In this document: positions 10,666 to 19,972 of the stretch, one piece after another
Layout: each line of letters begins with the position of its first letter
Position numbering within the stretch: position 1 is the stretch's first letter
Source of the DNA: DASQMT01 sp963835735
Lineage (GTDB): Bacteria; Actinomycetota; Thermoleophilia; Solirubrobacterales; Solirubrobacteraceae
Length of the DNA stretch: 64,000 bases
Direction: 5' to 3'
Assembly (NCBI GenBank): GCA_963835735.1
Contig: CAWIGP010000002.1
Span: 806,001-870,000, forward strand
The notes under the pieces: generated by a model
What the model saw: only the letters and a program-made list of their open reading frames with translations
What the model was told of the DNA's origin: nothing
The model's database searches: none
Translations under genes and position numbers: made by a program

Positions 10666-12065
10666 TCAGCGGTCTCCCACGACCGGCCCGAGCACGCGGC
10701 GCGTGTAGTCGTTCGTGAACGCGCCGCCGGGATCGAGCCGCGCGCGCACCGACTGGAAACGAGCCCAGCCGGGATAGCGGTCGGCGAGCGTCGCGGCCGT
10801 CTGGTAGTGGCGCTTGCCCCAGTGCGGGCGCCCGTCGTAGGAGTCCATGACGGCCTCGATCGCGCGGAAGCACGTCTCGAACTCCATCCCGCGGTACTGG
10901 TGCACCGCGATGTAACACGTCTCGCGCTGATGCGCGGTGGACAGCAGCGCGTCGTCGGCCGCCGCGAAGCGCACCTCGAGCGGGAACGCGATCGGGAGGC
11001 GAGGGCGCTCGATCGCGTCCAGCGCGCGCTCGACCGCCTCGCGCGCGTGCGCGCGCGGGATCGCGTACTCCATCTCGTTGAAGCGCACGCGCCGCTGGGT
11101 CGCGAACACCTTGTGCGAGTAGTCCTCGACGCGGCTCTCTGACATCGCCGCGGTGACGAGCGCATTGAGCCGCGGGACCGCGCGCGGCGCCGCGCGCCCG
11201 GCGCGGCAGACGAGCTCCAGCAGCCGGTTCTCGAGCACGTTCTCCTGCAGCGTGCGGCGCCAGGCCGGCGGCGGGCTCGGCGCCACGACGCTGCGGCGGC
11301 AGGTGCGCGTCAGCGCGGTGCGCGTGTAGGGAAAGACCCAGAACTCGAAGTGGTCGTTGCCGTCGACGTGCTCGTCGAGCCGGTCGAGCGTCTCCCCCAG
11401 CGGCCGCGGCGCGTCGTGGCGGTGCAGCGTGTAGCGCGGCACGCAGCGCAGCGTGATCGTGCTCACGACACCGAGCGCGCCCACGCCGACGCGAGCCGCG
11501 CGGAGCTCGTCGCCGTCGCCCGACAGCTCGAGCACGTCGCCGGAGGCCGTGACCAGCCGCAGCGCCTCGATCCCGGCCGACAGGTTCTGGAAACGCACGC
11601 CGGTGCCGTGGGTCGCGGTCGCCGTCGCGCCGCCGAGGGTCTGCGCGTCGATGTCGCCCTGATTCTCGAGCGCGAGCCCGCGCGCGGCGAGCTCCTCGCC
11701 GAGCCGGTGCAGCGTGATGCCGGCCTCTACGGTCACCAGCCCGGGGAAAGGGGTTTCGCCTGTCGGGCGAGGCGCTCCTTGGTCGCGCTCGCCGAAAGGG
11801 GTTTCGCCTGCCAGGCGAGAGCTCTTTCGTCGCGCTCGCCTTCGGCGACGTTACACGCCAGCACGCGCTGCATGCGCGCGAGGTCGACCATCGTCCCGCC
11901 CGTGCAGGCGGCGTCGGTGAACGAGTGGCCGCTGCCGACGGCGCGTACGCCCCCGCCCCGCTCGACCGCGGTCCGCACCGCCGCCGCGAGCTCGTCCTCG
12001 CTCGCCGGACGAACGATCGCCGCGGGCGCGCAGCGCTGGTCGCCCGTCCAGTTGCGCCAGGTCAC
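10666..12065 (-). pseudogene. D-arabinono-1,4-lactone oxidase family FAD oxidoreductase, interrupted by repeats
   Basis: FAD-linked sugar-lactone oxidase in two pieces. The N-terminal part (from about 12065, MTWRNWTGDQ, with the FAD motif AVGSGHSFTD) reads to ACN near 11850. Then two tandem repeat units (11746-11840) are inserted, and the frame ends at a TGA at 11733-11735. Coding resumes in another frame (TVEAGITLHRL, then TATHGTG) and continues through the ALO C-terminal domain (RFNEMEYAIPR, NDYTRRVLGP) to 10666. Removing roughly 103 nt would restore one frame. As it stands only truncated products are possible. The start is uncertain: the GTG at 12065 lacks a ribosome binding site. The repeats argue for true gene disruption rather than a read error. 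Confidence 0.75.
11746..11840. repeat. Two tandem ~48-bp REP-like units inside the lactone oxidase gene
   Basis: Unit 1 (11746-11793, 48 bp) and unit 2 (11794-11840, 47 bp) abut directly. Both begin GAAAGGGGTTTCGCCTG, contain a GGCGAG core and end TCGCGCTCGCC, with differences in the middle. Each has internal inverted symmetry (CGCCTG near a later CAGGCGAG-type element), suggesting a mobile palindromic repeat. On the coding strand they are read as WQAKPLS and RQAKPLS repeats. No copy was noticed elsewhere in the window. Confidence 0.7.
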
Positions 12066-12260
12066 GGCACGCAGGTCAGCGTCGGAGGACGCTGAACGCA
12101 AGCGTGACGGCCCGGCCTCGAGGTTTCCTACCACTGCCCGATCACGCCGGCGGCCTGGTCTGGATTGACCAGCCCGGGGACGCGCCGCGTCGCCGCGACG
12201 ACCGCCGCCGTTGCGAGCCATCGTCCGCCGCGCACGGCGCGATCCTCCCACACGAGCCGT

Positions 12261-12266
12261 CAGACT
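12261..12266 (+). promoter_or_regulatory. Possible -10 element (CAGACT) of a leaderless promoter
   Basis: CAGACT lies 7 nt before the GTG at 12274. It differs from the TAGACT boxes at 6857 and 9230 only in its first base, and no Shine-Dalgarno sequence is present. Confidence 0.35.
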
Positions 12267-12273
12267 GCTGCGG

Positions 12274-13134
12274 GTGGACACCGCCGGCGCGTACGGAGTG
12301 ACGTCGATGATCGCGCCGCTGCGACGCGTGCTGGTGCGTCGCCCGGCGCTGGCCGGCGACTGGGCGGGCGCGGCCTGGCGCACGCCCGACCCCGATCGGC
12401 TCGCCGCGCAGCACGAGGCGTTCTGCGAGCTGCTCGCCGGCCTGGGAGTCGAGGTCGAGATCGCGGAGGCGCTCGACGGCCAGGTCGACGCGGTCTACAT
12501 GCACGACCCGATGGTCATGACCGCGCGCGGCGGGATCCCACTGCGGATGGCGAAACCGGCGCGCACGCGCGAGCCCGGCCACGCGCGAGAGGAGCTGGAG
12601 CGGCTCGGCATCCCGGTGCTCGGGACGATCGAGGCGCCCGGCTGCGCCGACGGCGGCGACCGCTACTGGATCGACGACGCGACGATGGCGATCGGGCTGG
12701 GCTATCGCACCAACCGCGCCGGCGCGGCGGCGCTCGCTCGCCTGGTCGAGCCGGAGGGCGTGGCCGTCGAGACCTACGACATGCCGCACGACCGCGGACC
12801 GGGTTCGGTTCTGCACCTGCAGTCGTTCATCTCCGGCGTAGCCGACGGGCTCTGCGCGATCTACGAGCCGCTCGCCCCGGTGCGGCTGTTGCAGGATCTG
12901 CGCGAGCGCGGCGTCGACTGGATCGCGGTCGGCGACGAGGACTACCACGCGATGGGCTGCAACATCCTGGCGGTGCGCCCAGGCGTCGTCGTGATGGTCG
13001 ACGGCGTGCCGGGCGTGCGCCGCGCGCTGGAGGCGCGCGGCACCGAGGTGCACGTCTACGACGGCTCCGAGCTGTCGCTGAAGGGCGACGGCGGCCCGAC
13101 GTGCCTCACCCAGCCGCTGCTGCGCGCCGGCTGA
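12274..13134 (+). CDS. Dimethylarginine dimethylaminohydrolase / amidinotransferase-fold hydrolase
   Basis: 286 residues of the guanidine-modifying (pentein) fold. Visible marks are the N-terminal MIAPLRRVLVRRPA strand, an acidic substrate loop (VYMHDPMVMT), GCADGGDRYW in the EGGD position, a catalytic His region (EDYHAMGCN) and the nucleophile Cys near the C-terminus (GGPTCLTQPL, about residue 277). The family converts methylated arginines or related guanidines to citrulline-type products. The GTG at 12274 is chosen because AYGVTSM follows it as in relatives; an upstream GTG or ATG would add Arg-rich, non-conserved residues. The exact substrate is uncertain. Confidence 0.85.
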   Translation: MDTAGAYGVTSMIAPLRRVLVRRPALAGDWAGAAWRTPDPDRLAAQHEAFCELLAGLGVEVEIAEALDGQVDAVYMHDPMVMTARGGIPLRMAKPARTREPGHAREELERLGIPVLGTIEAPGCADGGDRYWIDDATMAIGLGYRTNRAGAAALARLVEPEGVAVETYDMPHDRGPGSVLHLQSFISGVADGLCAIYEPLAPVRLLQDLRERGVDWIAVGDEDYHAMGCNILAVRPGVVVMVDGVPGVRRALEARGTEVHVYDGSELSLKGDGGPTCLTQPLLRAG

Positions 13135-13135
13135 T

Positions 13136-13807
13136 TCAGCCGCGGTGGAACCACGGGTCCGCCTCGACCGCCGCGCGCAGCGCCGCGGCCCCGTCCTCGA
13201 CCACGGGCGCCCCGTGGGTCACCAGCACGCGACGGACCGGCAGTTCGAGCAGCGGCGCGAGCGTCGGCGCGAACCGTTCCCTGTAGAAACGCCGGCGCCG
13301 GTCGTCCGCCGGCTCCTGGGCCCACATGCGCAGCTCGCCGGCGGGCGTCGTGACCACCGCGTCGCCGAACGCGAGCGCCGCATGCGACGGCAGCCACAGC
13401 GGCCGCTCGGTGCGAAGCGGGCGCCCGATCGCGAACGCCGTGACGCCGGCGGGTCCGGGTGCTCCCGGCTCGAGCGTCCGCAGGCGCGACGGGTTGCGCA
13501 GGCGCGACGCACAGTTCGGCGGCCCCCAGAGGTCTCCGCCATAACGCTCGCACAGCGGCTCAGCGCTGCGGACGTGGTAGCCGATCGTGATCAGCGCGTG
13601 CACCACGCGGCCGCCGGCGAGCCGGTCGAGCACGTCGGTCACCGGCTCGCCGTCGTTTGCGGGCAACAGCGGATCGACGAGCAGCAGCTCGTGCTCGACC
13701 TCCATCGCGAAGCTCGCCACCTCGGCGCCGAACTCGCCGGGATGCCAGTCGGGATGCCGGGCGGCCCAGCGCCAAAGTCCCGGCGCGAGCTCGACGGGGG
13801 CGCGCAT
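13136..13807 (-). CDS. MBL-fold protein with degenerate metal site
   Basis: 223 residues resembling metallo-beta-lactamase-fold hydrolases: the LLLVDPLLP strand (position of the fold's Asp), a central ALITIGYHVRSAEPL where HxHxDH is normally found, PSHAALAFGDAVVT, and the C-terminal RRVLVTHGAPV. The HxHxDH motif is replaced, with only one His left, so zinc binding is likely lost or changed. It converges on the amidinotransferase-fold gene (1 nt between stops). A TAAGCA hexamer lies 7 nt before the ATG. Function unknown; the fold assignment is fairly firm. Confidence 0.75.
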   Translation of the reverse strand: MRAPVELAPGLWRWAARHPDWHPGEFGAEVASFAMEVEHELLLVDPLLPANDGEPVTDVLDRLAGGRVVHALITIGYHVRSAEPLCERYGGDLWGPPNCASRLRNPSRLRTLEPGAPGPAGVTAFAIGRPLRTERPLWLPSHAALAFGDAVVTTPAGELRMWAQEPADDRRRRFYRERFAPTLAPLLELPVRRVLVTHGAPVVEDGAAALRAAVEADPWFHRG

Positions 13808-14081
13808 ACGCGCGTGCTTACCCGTTCAGGCGCCGAGGCGTACGAGCGTCTTGCGTCGTGATCGCCGACGGCGTGCCCGGCCTGCGCCCCGGGCTCGAAC
13901 CGGAGGCGCGTTCGCCTCTGGGCGACCGACGTTCGTTCAAGTCCGCCGTGAACGTGTCGGCGACGACGGGCTCAAGGCTGAGGGGCAGTTCGGTGACTGT
14001 CGGCTGGACCATGGTGGAGAAGCGAGCTTGGGCTGGGCGTTCGCTTGCAACAACCCGGCGACTCCCTCGAACTCGGTCCCC

Positions 14082-15005
14082 TCAGGCACCCGAGGGGTGC
14101 CCGATGGTGCGGTCGCGACGCGCGCGCGCCAGCACGCCCACGTCGATGACCAGCATGCCTGCGACGCCCGCCACGAGGCTCAGGGCAAGCGGATTGGTCC
14201 AATCGATGTCGCCACTTCCGCGAGCTGCAGCCAACAGCAGGAAGACCAGGCCGACGACGTGGGCCTCGAGCGGGATGCGCGCGGCCGTCTTCCCGCCGCG
14301 CAGCGCCACCGACACCCACACGGTGCCGAAGAGCGCCATCACCGTCGCGACGATGCGACCGGTGAGCGGGGTAAGCGTCCACGGCCACAGATCGATCGTG
14401 ACCCCCGGAGCAGCGAACGCGAGCACGGCGCAGAACATGACGGCACCGCCGGCGCAGCCCATGAGGATCCGCAGCCCATTCGGCAGCGGCGCGTCGGCGA
14501 CCGGCACACGTGCCGCCCGGCGCTGCGCGAGATACAGGAGCGGCAGTCCGAGCGGCGCGACGGAATAGATCACCGCCCACGCGACGAAGGACGGTGCGTC
14601 ATGCGTGAAGCGGTCGATGTGCAGTGCCGTCGCGGCCGCCGCCAGCCACACGAAGATGATGACGGGAGGAAAGCCGGCGGCCACTCGATTCCAGCCGTCC
14701 GCGAACAGGACACGAACGAAGTAGTAGCCCCCGGCTACATAGGCTGAGCCGAGAACCAGCGATGTGATCTGAACGTCGATCGGCCAGGCGAAGAGCTCAC
14801 CCGTCCGGTCGGGCAGGAGGAGCAGGAGCTGCGCGGCATCGGCGAGGAACAGGATGATTCCCGCGGCCAGCCAGCGTGTCGCCGGACTCACCCGACCGCC
14901 GGATCCGGGTGGCGACTGTGAAGCGAGCCTGGTGGTGGCTGCGTCGTCGTTGGTGGCGGCCGAGGCGCCGGTCACCGGGATGGGGATGAGTCTCTTCTGA
15001 AGCAT
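14082..15005 (-). CDS. Multi-pass membrane protein, unknown family
   Basis: 307 residues. A polar N-terminus of about 40 residues is followed by roughly eight hydrophobic segments (first ones near 45-65, 78-100 and 110-128; last near 250-266 and 276-296), separated by short charged loops. No catalytic or transport motif is recognisable. Upstream on its strand lies the LAL regulator (stop at 15074), 68 nt away, so the two could be cotranscribed, which would link it to that regulator. The region 13808-14081 beyond its stop holds nothing I can identify. Confidence 0.65.
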   Translation of the reverse strand: MLQKRLIPIPVTGASAATNDDAATTRLASQSPPGSGGRVSPATRWLAAGIILFLADAAQLLLLLPDRTGELFAWPIDVQITSLVLGSAYVAGGYYFVRVLFADGWNRVAAGFPPVIIFVWLAAAATALHIDRFTHDAPSFVAWAVIYSVAPLGLPLLYLAQRRAARVPVADAPLPNGLRILMGCAGGAVMFCAVLAFAAPGVTIDLWPWTLTPLTGRIVATVMALFGTVWVSVALRGGKTAARIPLEAHVVGLVFLLLAAARGSGDIDWTNPLALSLVAGVAGMLVIDVGVLARARRDRTIGHPSGA

Positions 15006-15073
15006 GATCTACCCGCGTTCTCGAGTGGTTGTCGTGACGACGGGTATGACCCACTGGCCGGCGGCCAGGTTGG

Positions 15074-17983
15074 TCACTTGTGGGAGCGCCCGACCGCCTC
15101 GGCCACTGCGGCGCGCGAGGACACGCCCAGCTTGGCGAACACGCTGGTGAGATGACCCTCGACGGTTTTCGGGGAGAGGAACAACTGCTCGCCGATCTCC
15201 CGGTTGGTGAATCCGGACGCGACAAGGTCGGCAATCTCGAGTTCGCGACCGCTGAGCGCGCCGAGGCCTTCTCCGTGCGCGGCGCGGCGCTGGCGCGCGC
15301 TGACGCGTCGGCCAAGGCGACGAAGGTGATGCGCGGCTTCGTCACCGTACCGGCTGGCCTCGCAGGCCGCGAGATCGCGCCGCGCCCGGGTCAGGAGCCG
15401 AATGGCCTTCTCAGGATCGCCTGCCTGCGCCAGCGCGATGCCCGCGAGCATTCTGCAGCGAGCGGCCGGTACCGGCGCATGCACTGCGTCCGCGCGTTCG
15501 GCGGCCCGGAGCGCCTGTTGTGCGGCCTCGGCCGCGTCGCCATCGGCGAGCGTAAGAAGCGCGCGAGCGTGCAGCACCCATGCCTCGGCGAGCGGCAGAG
15601 CCAGGCCGCGAGCCGTCGCCTCGCCACGAGCGAGCCATTCCGCGGCTGCCACGCGGTCGCCGCTGTCGAGCTCGGCACGGGCCAGGACGGCGTAGAGCCA
15701 ACCGCGCCGCCCGGGCTCGATCAGCGGCAAATCGGGAAGGCCGGCCGCGCGGAGCTGCTCGATACACCGCTCCGGCTCCCCGATCTCAAGCCAGATCACG
15801 CCGACATGGGCGTGCGTCGCCGTGGTGAGGACGCTGTCGTCGAGTGAGTCCAGCAGCGCCACGGCCTCCTCGGCCGCCGCGCGGGCGTGATCGACATCGC
15901 CCAGCTCCGCGGCCGTCCACGCCTCCGCGACCAGCGCAAACCCGACGGACTGGCGATTGCCGCTCAGGCGGCTGGCCTCGACCGCTGCCTCCGCGGTGTT
16001 GAGCGCCTCGCGCAGCCGACCAAGACGCTCCAAGGCCTGTGCAAGCCCGACCATCATCGAGACGACGAACTGGCCCCGGCCAGCCGCGCGCGCGAGCGCG
16101 ATGCCTCTCCGGAAATGCCGCGCGGCGTCGCCGTAGCACTCGCAGAAGTATTCGGCGAAGCCGAGGTAGTTCGGCAAGTCGAGCCGGGCGGCGAGCAGCT
16201 CGTCAGGGAGCGCGTCGAGCCCGGCGGCGCTCGCGACGCGCGCCGACTCGGCCGGCTTCGCCCCGCCCAATCCGTATTCGGCGAAGCAGACGAGCGCCTC
16301 GGCCACCGCCACGAGGGCAGGATCGCCGAGCGTCGCCGCGGTTTGCGCCGCCTTCCCGGCCCATTGCCGCATCGCGCCGAAGTCGCTGTCGTAGAGCGCA
16401 TCAGCGGCGAGCTCGACCTGCAGCGCGGCTCCGCCTGCGCCGGCGTCGTCGGGCAGCTCGGTCAACGCGTGAAGCAGCCGGGCGTGGGCGGCGCCGTGGC
16501 GCCCAAGCGCGTTCTCGCACGATGCGCAGGCCGCGACCAGCCGGACCCGCAGCTCCGGCTGCTCCGACGGGACGCTCGCGAGCGTCTGCAGCAGCGTGTC
16601 GAGCGCCTGCTCCAGGTGGCCGGTCGCAGCCAGCGCGCTCGCGAGCTCGACGAGCAGCTGCAGCCGGTGCTCCGCATCCTCCGCCGGGCGATCGGGGAGC
16701 AGCCGGAGAGCGGCGGAGTACCAGCGCGCGGCGACCGCCGGCGCCCGCGCAGATGCCTGGTGCGCCGCCTGCTCCAGCAGCGCCGCGGCTGCCTCATCCC
16801 CCACACGCGCGGAACGCTCGACGTGGTGGGCCCGCGCCGCAATGTCGCTCGGCCGTGCCGCGAGCGCCGACGCGGCGCGCGCGTGGGCGCGTAACCGCCA
16901 TGCCTCGCCCGCCGCTTCATACACGGCGCGGCGCACGATCGGATGGCGGAACCCATAGCGCTGCGGCACCCCGGTCGGCCGCAGCACATCGCGCTCTACT
17001 AGCTCCTCCAATCCCGCGAGCGCATGCTCGTCGCTCAATCCGGAGGCCGCGGTGGCGAGCTCGAGATCGGCCGGATCTCCCGCGACGGCCGCTCCCCAGG
17101 CGAGCCGGCGGGCGGACTGGCCCAGACCGGCGATCTCCTGCCCGAGCGCGGCCGAGACCGCGGCGGGCACGCCGACGATCCCCTCCTCCGCCGACGGCCG
17201 CTGCGCGGGCCGGCGCGCCACCCGGGCCAGCTCCTGGACGTAGAACGGATTCCCGCCGCTCTGGCCGTAAACCTCCTGCCGAATGCGCGCCGGCACCTGC
17301 TCGCCCATGAGCATGTCCGCCTCACTGCGCGACAGCGGAGTCATCCGCAGCTCACGGACGCTGCCCTCGCGCGTCGCCGCCTCGAGCGCCGCGAGAACCA
17401 ACGAGGGAAGTTGCCCCTCGCGGAAGGCGAGCGCGGTCAGGATGCGCGCGGGCGCCGGCCGCCGCAGCAGGTGCACGATCAGCTCGAGCGAAGCCTCGTC
17501 GGCCCAGTGGATGTCGTCGAGCACGACGACCACCGGCTGCCGCGCCGCCAGCTGCTGGAGCAGGGCGCGGACCGCACGATGGGCCCGGAAGCGCTCGTCG
17601 TGGAGCCCACCCAGCGGCACGTCGCCGCCGGCGACGGCAGACGGCAGGACACGGCCGAGCTCGCCCACGCGATCGCCGACAAGCGCTTCGACGCGGTCGT
17701 GCCCGAGCGCCGCCACATGGTCATCGAGTGCCGCCACCCACGCGCCGAACGGCAGCTCTCGCTCCATCTCCGCTCCCCGCCCGACCAGCACCAGGTGCTC
17801 CCGTGCCTGCGCCCGCTCGCACAGTTCCCGCAACAGACGCGTCTTGCCGGTTCCCGGCTCGCCGCTCACCGCGATCCACCGGGCGCCGGGAAGCCGCAGC
17901 TCATCCAGCGCAGCGATCAAGCTCGCCAACTCCTCGCGACACCCCACAAGGGGCTCTCGCCGACTCCCCTCGGCCACCGGCAC
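15074..17983 (-). CDS. LAL-type LuxR transcriptional regulator with N-terminal AAA ATPase
   Basis: 969 residues, the usual size for large ATP-binding LuxR regulators. The N-terminal ATPase has Walker A GEPGTGKT near residue 42 and Walker B VVVLDDIHWAD near 157. The middle 600 residues are alanine-rich helical TPR-like repeats. The C-terminus has a LuxR helix-turn-helix (LSGRELEIADLVASGFTNRE, then LSPKTVEGHLTSVFAKLGV). Such proteins use ATP- and ligand-dependent oligomerisation to activate nearby genes. The gene is divergent from the RTX/protease/secreted cluster, its most likely target. Start GTG 17983; a TAGGCT box lies 9 nt upstream. Confidence 0.92.
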   Translation of the reverse strand: MPVAEGSRREPLVGCREELASLIAALDELRLPGARWIAVSGEPGTGKTRLLRELCERAQAREHLVLVGRGAEMERELPFGAWVAALDDHVAALGHDRVEALVGDRVGELGRVLPSAVAGGDVPLGGLHDERFRAHRAVRALLQQLAARQPVVVVLDDIHWADEASLELIVHLLRRPAPARILTALAFREGQLPSLVLAALEAATREGSVRELRMTPLSRSEADMLMGEQVPARIRQEVYGQSGGNPFYVQELARVARRPAQRPSAEEGIVGVPAAVSAALGQEIAGLGQSARRLAWGAAVAGDPADLELATAASGLSDEHALAGLEELVERDVLRPTGVPQRYGFRHPIVRRAVYEAAGEAWRLRAHARAASALAARPSDIAARAHHVERSARVGDEAAAALLEQAAHQASARAPAVAARWYSAALRLLPDRPAEDAEHRLQLLVELASALAATGHLEQALDTLLQTLASVPSEQPELRVRLVAACASCENALGRHGAAHARLLHALTELPDDAGAGGAALQVELAADALYDSDFGAMRQWAGKAAQTAATLGDPALVAVAEALVCFAEYGLGGAKPAESARVASAAGLDALPDELLAARLDLPNYLGFAEYFCECYGDAARHFRRGIALARAAGRGQFVVSMMVGLAQALERLGRLREALNTAEAAVEASRLSGNRQSVGFALVAEAWTAAELGDVDHARAAAEEAVALLDSLDDSVLTTATHAHVGVIWLEIGEPERCIEQLRAAGLPDLPLIEPGRRGWLYAVLARAELDSGDRVAAAEWLARGEATARGLALPLAEAWVLHARALLTLADGDAAEAAQQALRAAERADAVHAPVPAARCRMLAGIALAQAGDPEKAIRLLTRARRDLAACEASRYGDEAAHHLRRLGRRVSARQRRAAHGEGLGALSGRELEIADLVASGFTNREIGEQLFLSPKTVEGHLTSVFAKLGVSSRAAVAEAVGRSHK

Positions 17984-18140
17984 GGTGGACCGAGCCTAAC
18001 GCTCGCGCTCGGAGCCGCAACCGCATGGCCGCCCCCTTGAGCGTCTGCCGCGGGGATCACAGCCGGGGGTTGCCCCATGGTCGTTGACGTTCGGCGCTGA
18101 GACGGTGCGCCACCCTGCCCATCCAGCACGGAGGTGTGTC

Positions 18141-18677
18141 ATGCAGCATCGTTCCAACATCGGCGCCGCTGCGGGCGAGCCGGCGTCTCCCGCCGGCGCT
18201 CGCAACCGAAGGGATGCCACCATGCGCCGGCTGCTCATCGGCGCTCTCGGCGCCGCGACGACCCTGGCCATCGCAGTGGCCGCCCCGGCTCAGGCCAGTG
18301 CCCAGCACGAACCCGACCCTGAGCAGTGTGGCCCGCCGGCTGTCGTGATCGTCGGTGGTGGCGGCGACGACGTGCTGTTCGGCGCGGCTGTCAACGACGA
18401 GATGTTCGGCCTGGCCGGCGACGACGAGCTCTGGGCCGGCCCCGGCGACGACATCCTGCACGGCGGCCCCGGCCACGACAAACTGCGCGGCGGGCGCGGC
18501 GACGACTGCCTGAACGGCGATGACGGCAACGACCGCCTCGATGGCGGTGAGGACGACGACATCCTTCGCGGGGGCGACGGCGACGACGTGCTCCATGGCG
18601 GCCCGGGCTTCGACATCTGCATCGGCGGCCCCGGCAACGACGTCGCAGACGCGACCTGCGAGGTCTTCATCCAGTAA
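18141..18677 (+). CDS. Secreted RTX (hemolysin-type calcium-binding repeat) protein
   Basis: 178 residues from the ATG at 18141, which has a strong GGAGGT (18130-18135). A second ATG at 18222 starts exactly at a signal peptide (MRRLLIGALGAATTL, cleavage near AQASA) and has a weaker GAAGGGA site, so the true start may be either. The mature protein is almost wholly tandem nonapeptides of the GGxGxDxLx type (GGGGDDVLFG, GPGDDILHG, GRGDDCLNG, GDGDDVLHG and others, about ten copies), which form a Ca2+-filled parallel beta-roll. Three or four cysteines are unusual for RTX. There is no enzymatic domain. A structural or calcium-dependent surface role is likely. Confidence 0.85.
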   Translation: MQHRSNIGAAAGEPASPAGARNRRDATMRRLLIGALGAATTLAIAVAAPAQASAQHEPDPEQCGPPAVVIVGGGGDDVLFGAAVNDEMFGLAGDDELWAGPGDDILHGGPGHDKLRGGRGDDCLNGDDGNDRLDGGEDDDILRGGDGDDVLHGGPGFDICIGGPGNDVADATCEVFIQ

Positions 18678-18695
18678 CGGGTGTTGCAGCGGTCG

Positions 18696-18718
18696 GCGCC
18701 GCGACCCGGTCGCGGCGC
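18696..18718 (+). terminator. Hairpin terminator candidate after the RTX gene
   Basis: GCGCCGCGACC and GGTCGCGGCGC form a perfect 11-bp inverted repeat around one base, 19 nt after the RTX stop. There is no long T-run, as often in high-GC actinobacteria, so some read-through to the protease gene is possible. Confidence 0.5.
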
Positions 18719-18874
18719 TGATCCTGCGTTTCTGACCTGGGTGGGCGGGAGGCGCGACGCGCCTCACAAGGGCCCCTCGGCCACCGACAGGGTGCACGGC
18801 CCACCTGCGAGCCGCTGACCGCGGACGGGCCGCGCAGCGGGTGAAAACCAACCGAACCAAGGAGAGACAGCACC

Positions 18875-19372
18875 ATGAGGTGCCACCTTTACCGGCTTGC
18901 CGCTGCTGCGGCGGTCGCGATCGCATTACCGCTGCTGGGCGCGAGCCCGGCGGCCGCCCACTGGCTGGGCTACGACTCGGTCGTCAGCAACAAGATCGAC
19001 TACCAGGACAACACGGGCTACGACGACGCGCGCAACTGGGCGCGCGACCGCTGGAACACGTCGGGCGACGTCGATATCCAGCTCGACGGCCCACTGACCA
19101 CCAACGACGTCGAGTTCTACGACCAGAACAGCCCGTGGGTCAGCTGGGCCGGCCTGTTCATCCCTGAGTCGGGCGACGACGACATCGTCTTCAACGACGC
19201 CTACATGCTCGGGTACTCCACGGCCCAGCGCCGCCATGTCGCCCTGCACGAGCTCGGCCATGCCCTCGGGCTGGGCCACAGCTACACCGGCCAGGTCATG
19301 CAGTCCGTTGTGGGCTCGATCGAATACGTGCAGCCGCACGACCAGTACAGCTACGACTACCTGTGGGGCTGA
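18875..19372 (+). CDS. Secreted metzincin-type zinc metalloprotease
   Basis: 165 residues with an AAGGAGA ribosome binding site and a signal peptide cleaved after about residue 28 (ASPAAAH). The zinc motif HELGHALGLGH (HExxHxxGxxH, near residue 125) is complete and is followed by VMQS as a plausible Met-turn, placing it with matrixin/astacin-like metzincins. It is smaller than most (catalytic domains are about 160-200 residues) and has no propeptide, so activity control must be external. It lies in a row of exported proteins after the RTX gene, 4 nt from the next gene. Confidence 0.85.
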   Translation: MRCHLYRLAAAAAVAIALPLLGASPAAAHWLGYDSVVSNKIDYQDNTGYDDARNWARDRWNTSGDVDIQLDGPLTTNDVEFYDQNSPWVSWAGLFIPESGDDDIVFNDAYMLGYSTAQRRHVALHELGHALGLGHSYTGQVMQSVVGSIEYVQPHDQYSYDYLWG

Positions 19373-19376
19373 GGAG

Positions 19377-19945
19377 ATGAGCATGATGCGTTACATCCCT
19401 ATGCGGCCGGCGCCCCGGCTGTCCACCCGGCGCGCCGTCCTGGCGCTGCTCGCCGCCGGTGTCATCACGGCGGGCGCCGTCCACCTCGGCTCGTCCACCG
19501 ACGCGCAGCCGTCGACGCGCGTCACGCACGTCGGCTTCACCGCGGCGGCCGACTTCTCAGACGACCGGCGCCTGGCCGGCTTCGCCCGGGACGTCTTCTT
19601 CGGCCGTGTGACCGGCGAGGGCCGCACCCTCGACAAGCGGCCGCTGCCCGAGACCGAATTCCCGGTGCAAGTGCTCAATCCCTCAAAGGGTCGGCAGCCG
19701 GCTCCGTGATCGTCGTCCAGCAGGGCGGCGAGCTGCCGGGCAGAGATGACGAGCTGGTCCTCATGGAAGGTGACGAGCCGCTGCAGGCGGGTCAGACGTA
19801 CCTGTTCGCCACCCGCTCCGATCCGCAAGGCCGGCGCTTCGTGGTGCCGCAGTACGGCGACGTCCGCGTGCAAAACGCCGCGCACAAGGACGATCTCCGC
19901 GCGCGCTTCACCGAGGCCGTGCGGTCCCCGATCCCCTTCGGCTGA
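19377..19945 (+). pseudogene. Signal-anchored exported protein, frameshifted
   Basis: About 189 residues when joined. The ATG at 19377 overlaps a GAGGAG ribosome binding site region and lies 4 nt after the protease stop, so translation is probably coupled. A hydrophobic segment near residues 17-35 (AVLALLAAGVITAGAV) follows an Arg-rich start and would export or anchor it. The first frame ends at a TGA near 19707; the second frame (SVIVVQQGGELPG to SPIPFG) continues to 19945, so a one-base change around 19685-19700 (near CTCAAAGGG) breaks it. I do not recognise the family; its beta-rich ending suggests a small extracellular domain. Confidence 0.6.
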
Positions 19946-19972
19946 CCTCACCGTTCCCCTCGCGTCACGACC

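Noticed and set aside
12211..12273. Longer N-terminus for the amidinotransferase-fold gene
   Set aside because: The added residues are Arg-rich and not family-like, and a -10-like box lies in this stretch, so it is likely promoter DNA.
19680..19710. Possible programmed -1 frameshift at CTCAAAGGG in the exported protein
   Set aside because: It does not fit the X-XXY-YYZ slippery pattern in the reading frame and no downstream structure was seen; a sequence error is simpler.
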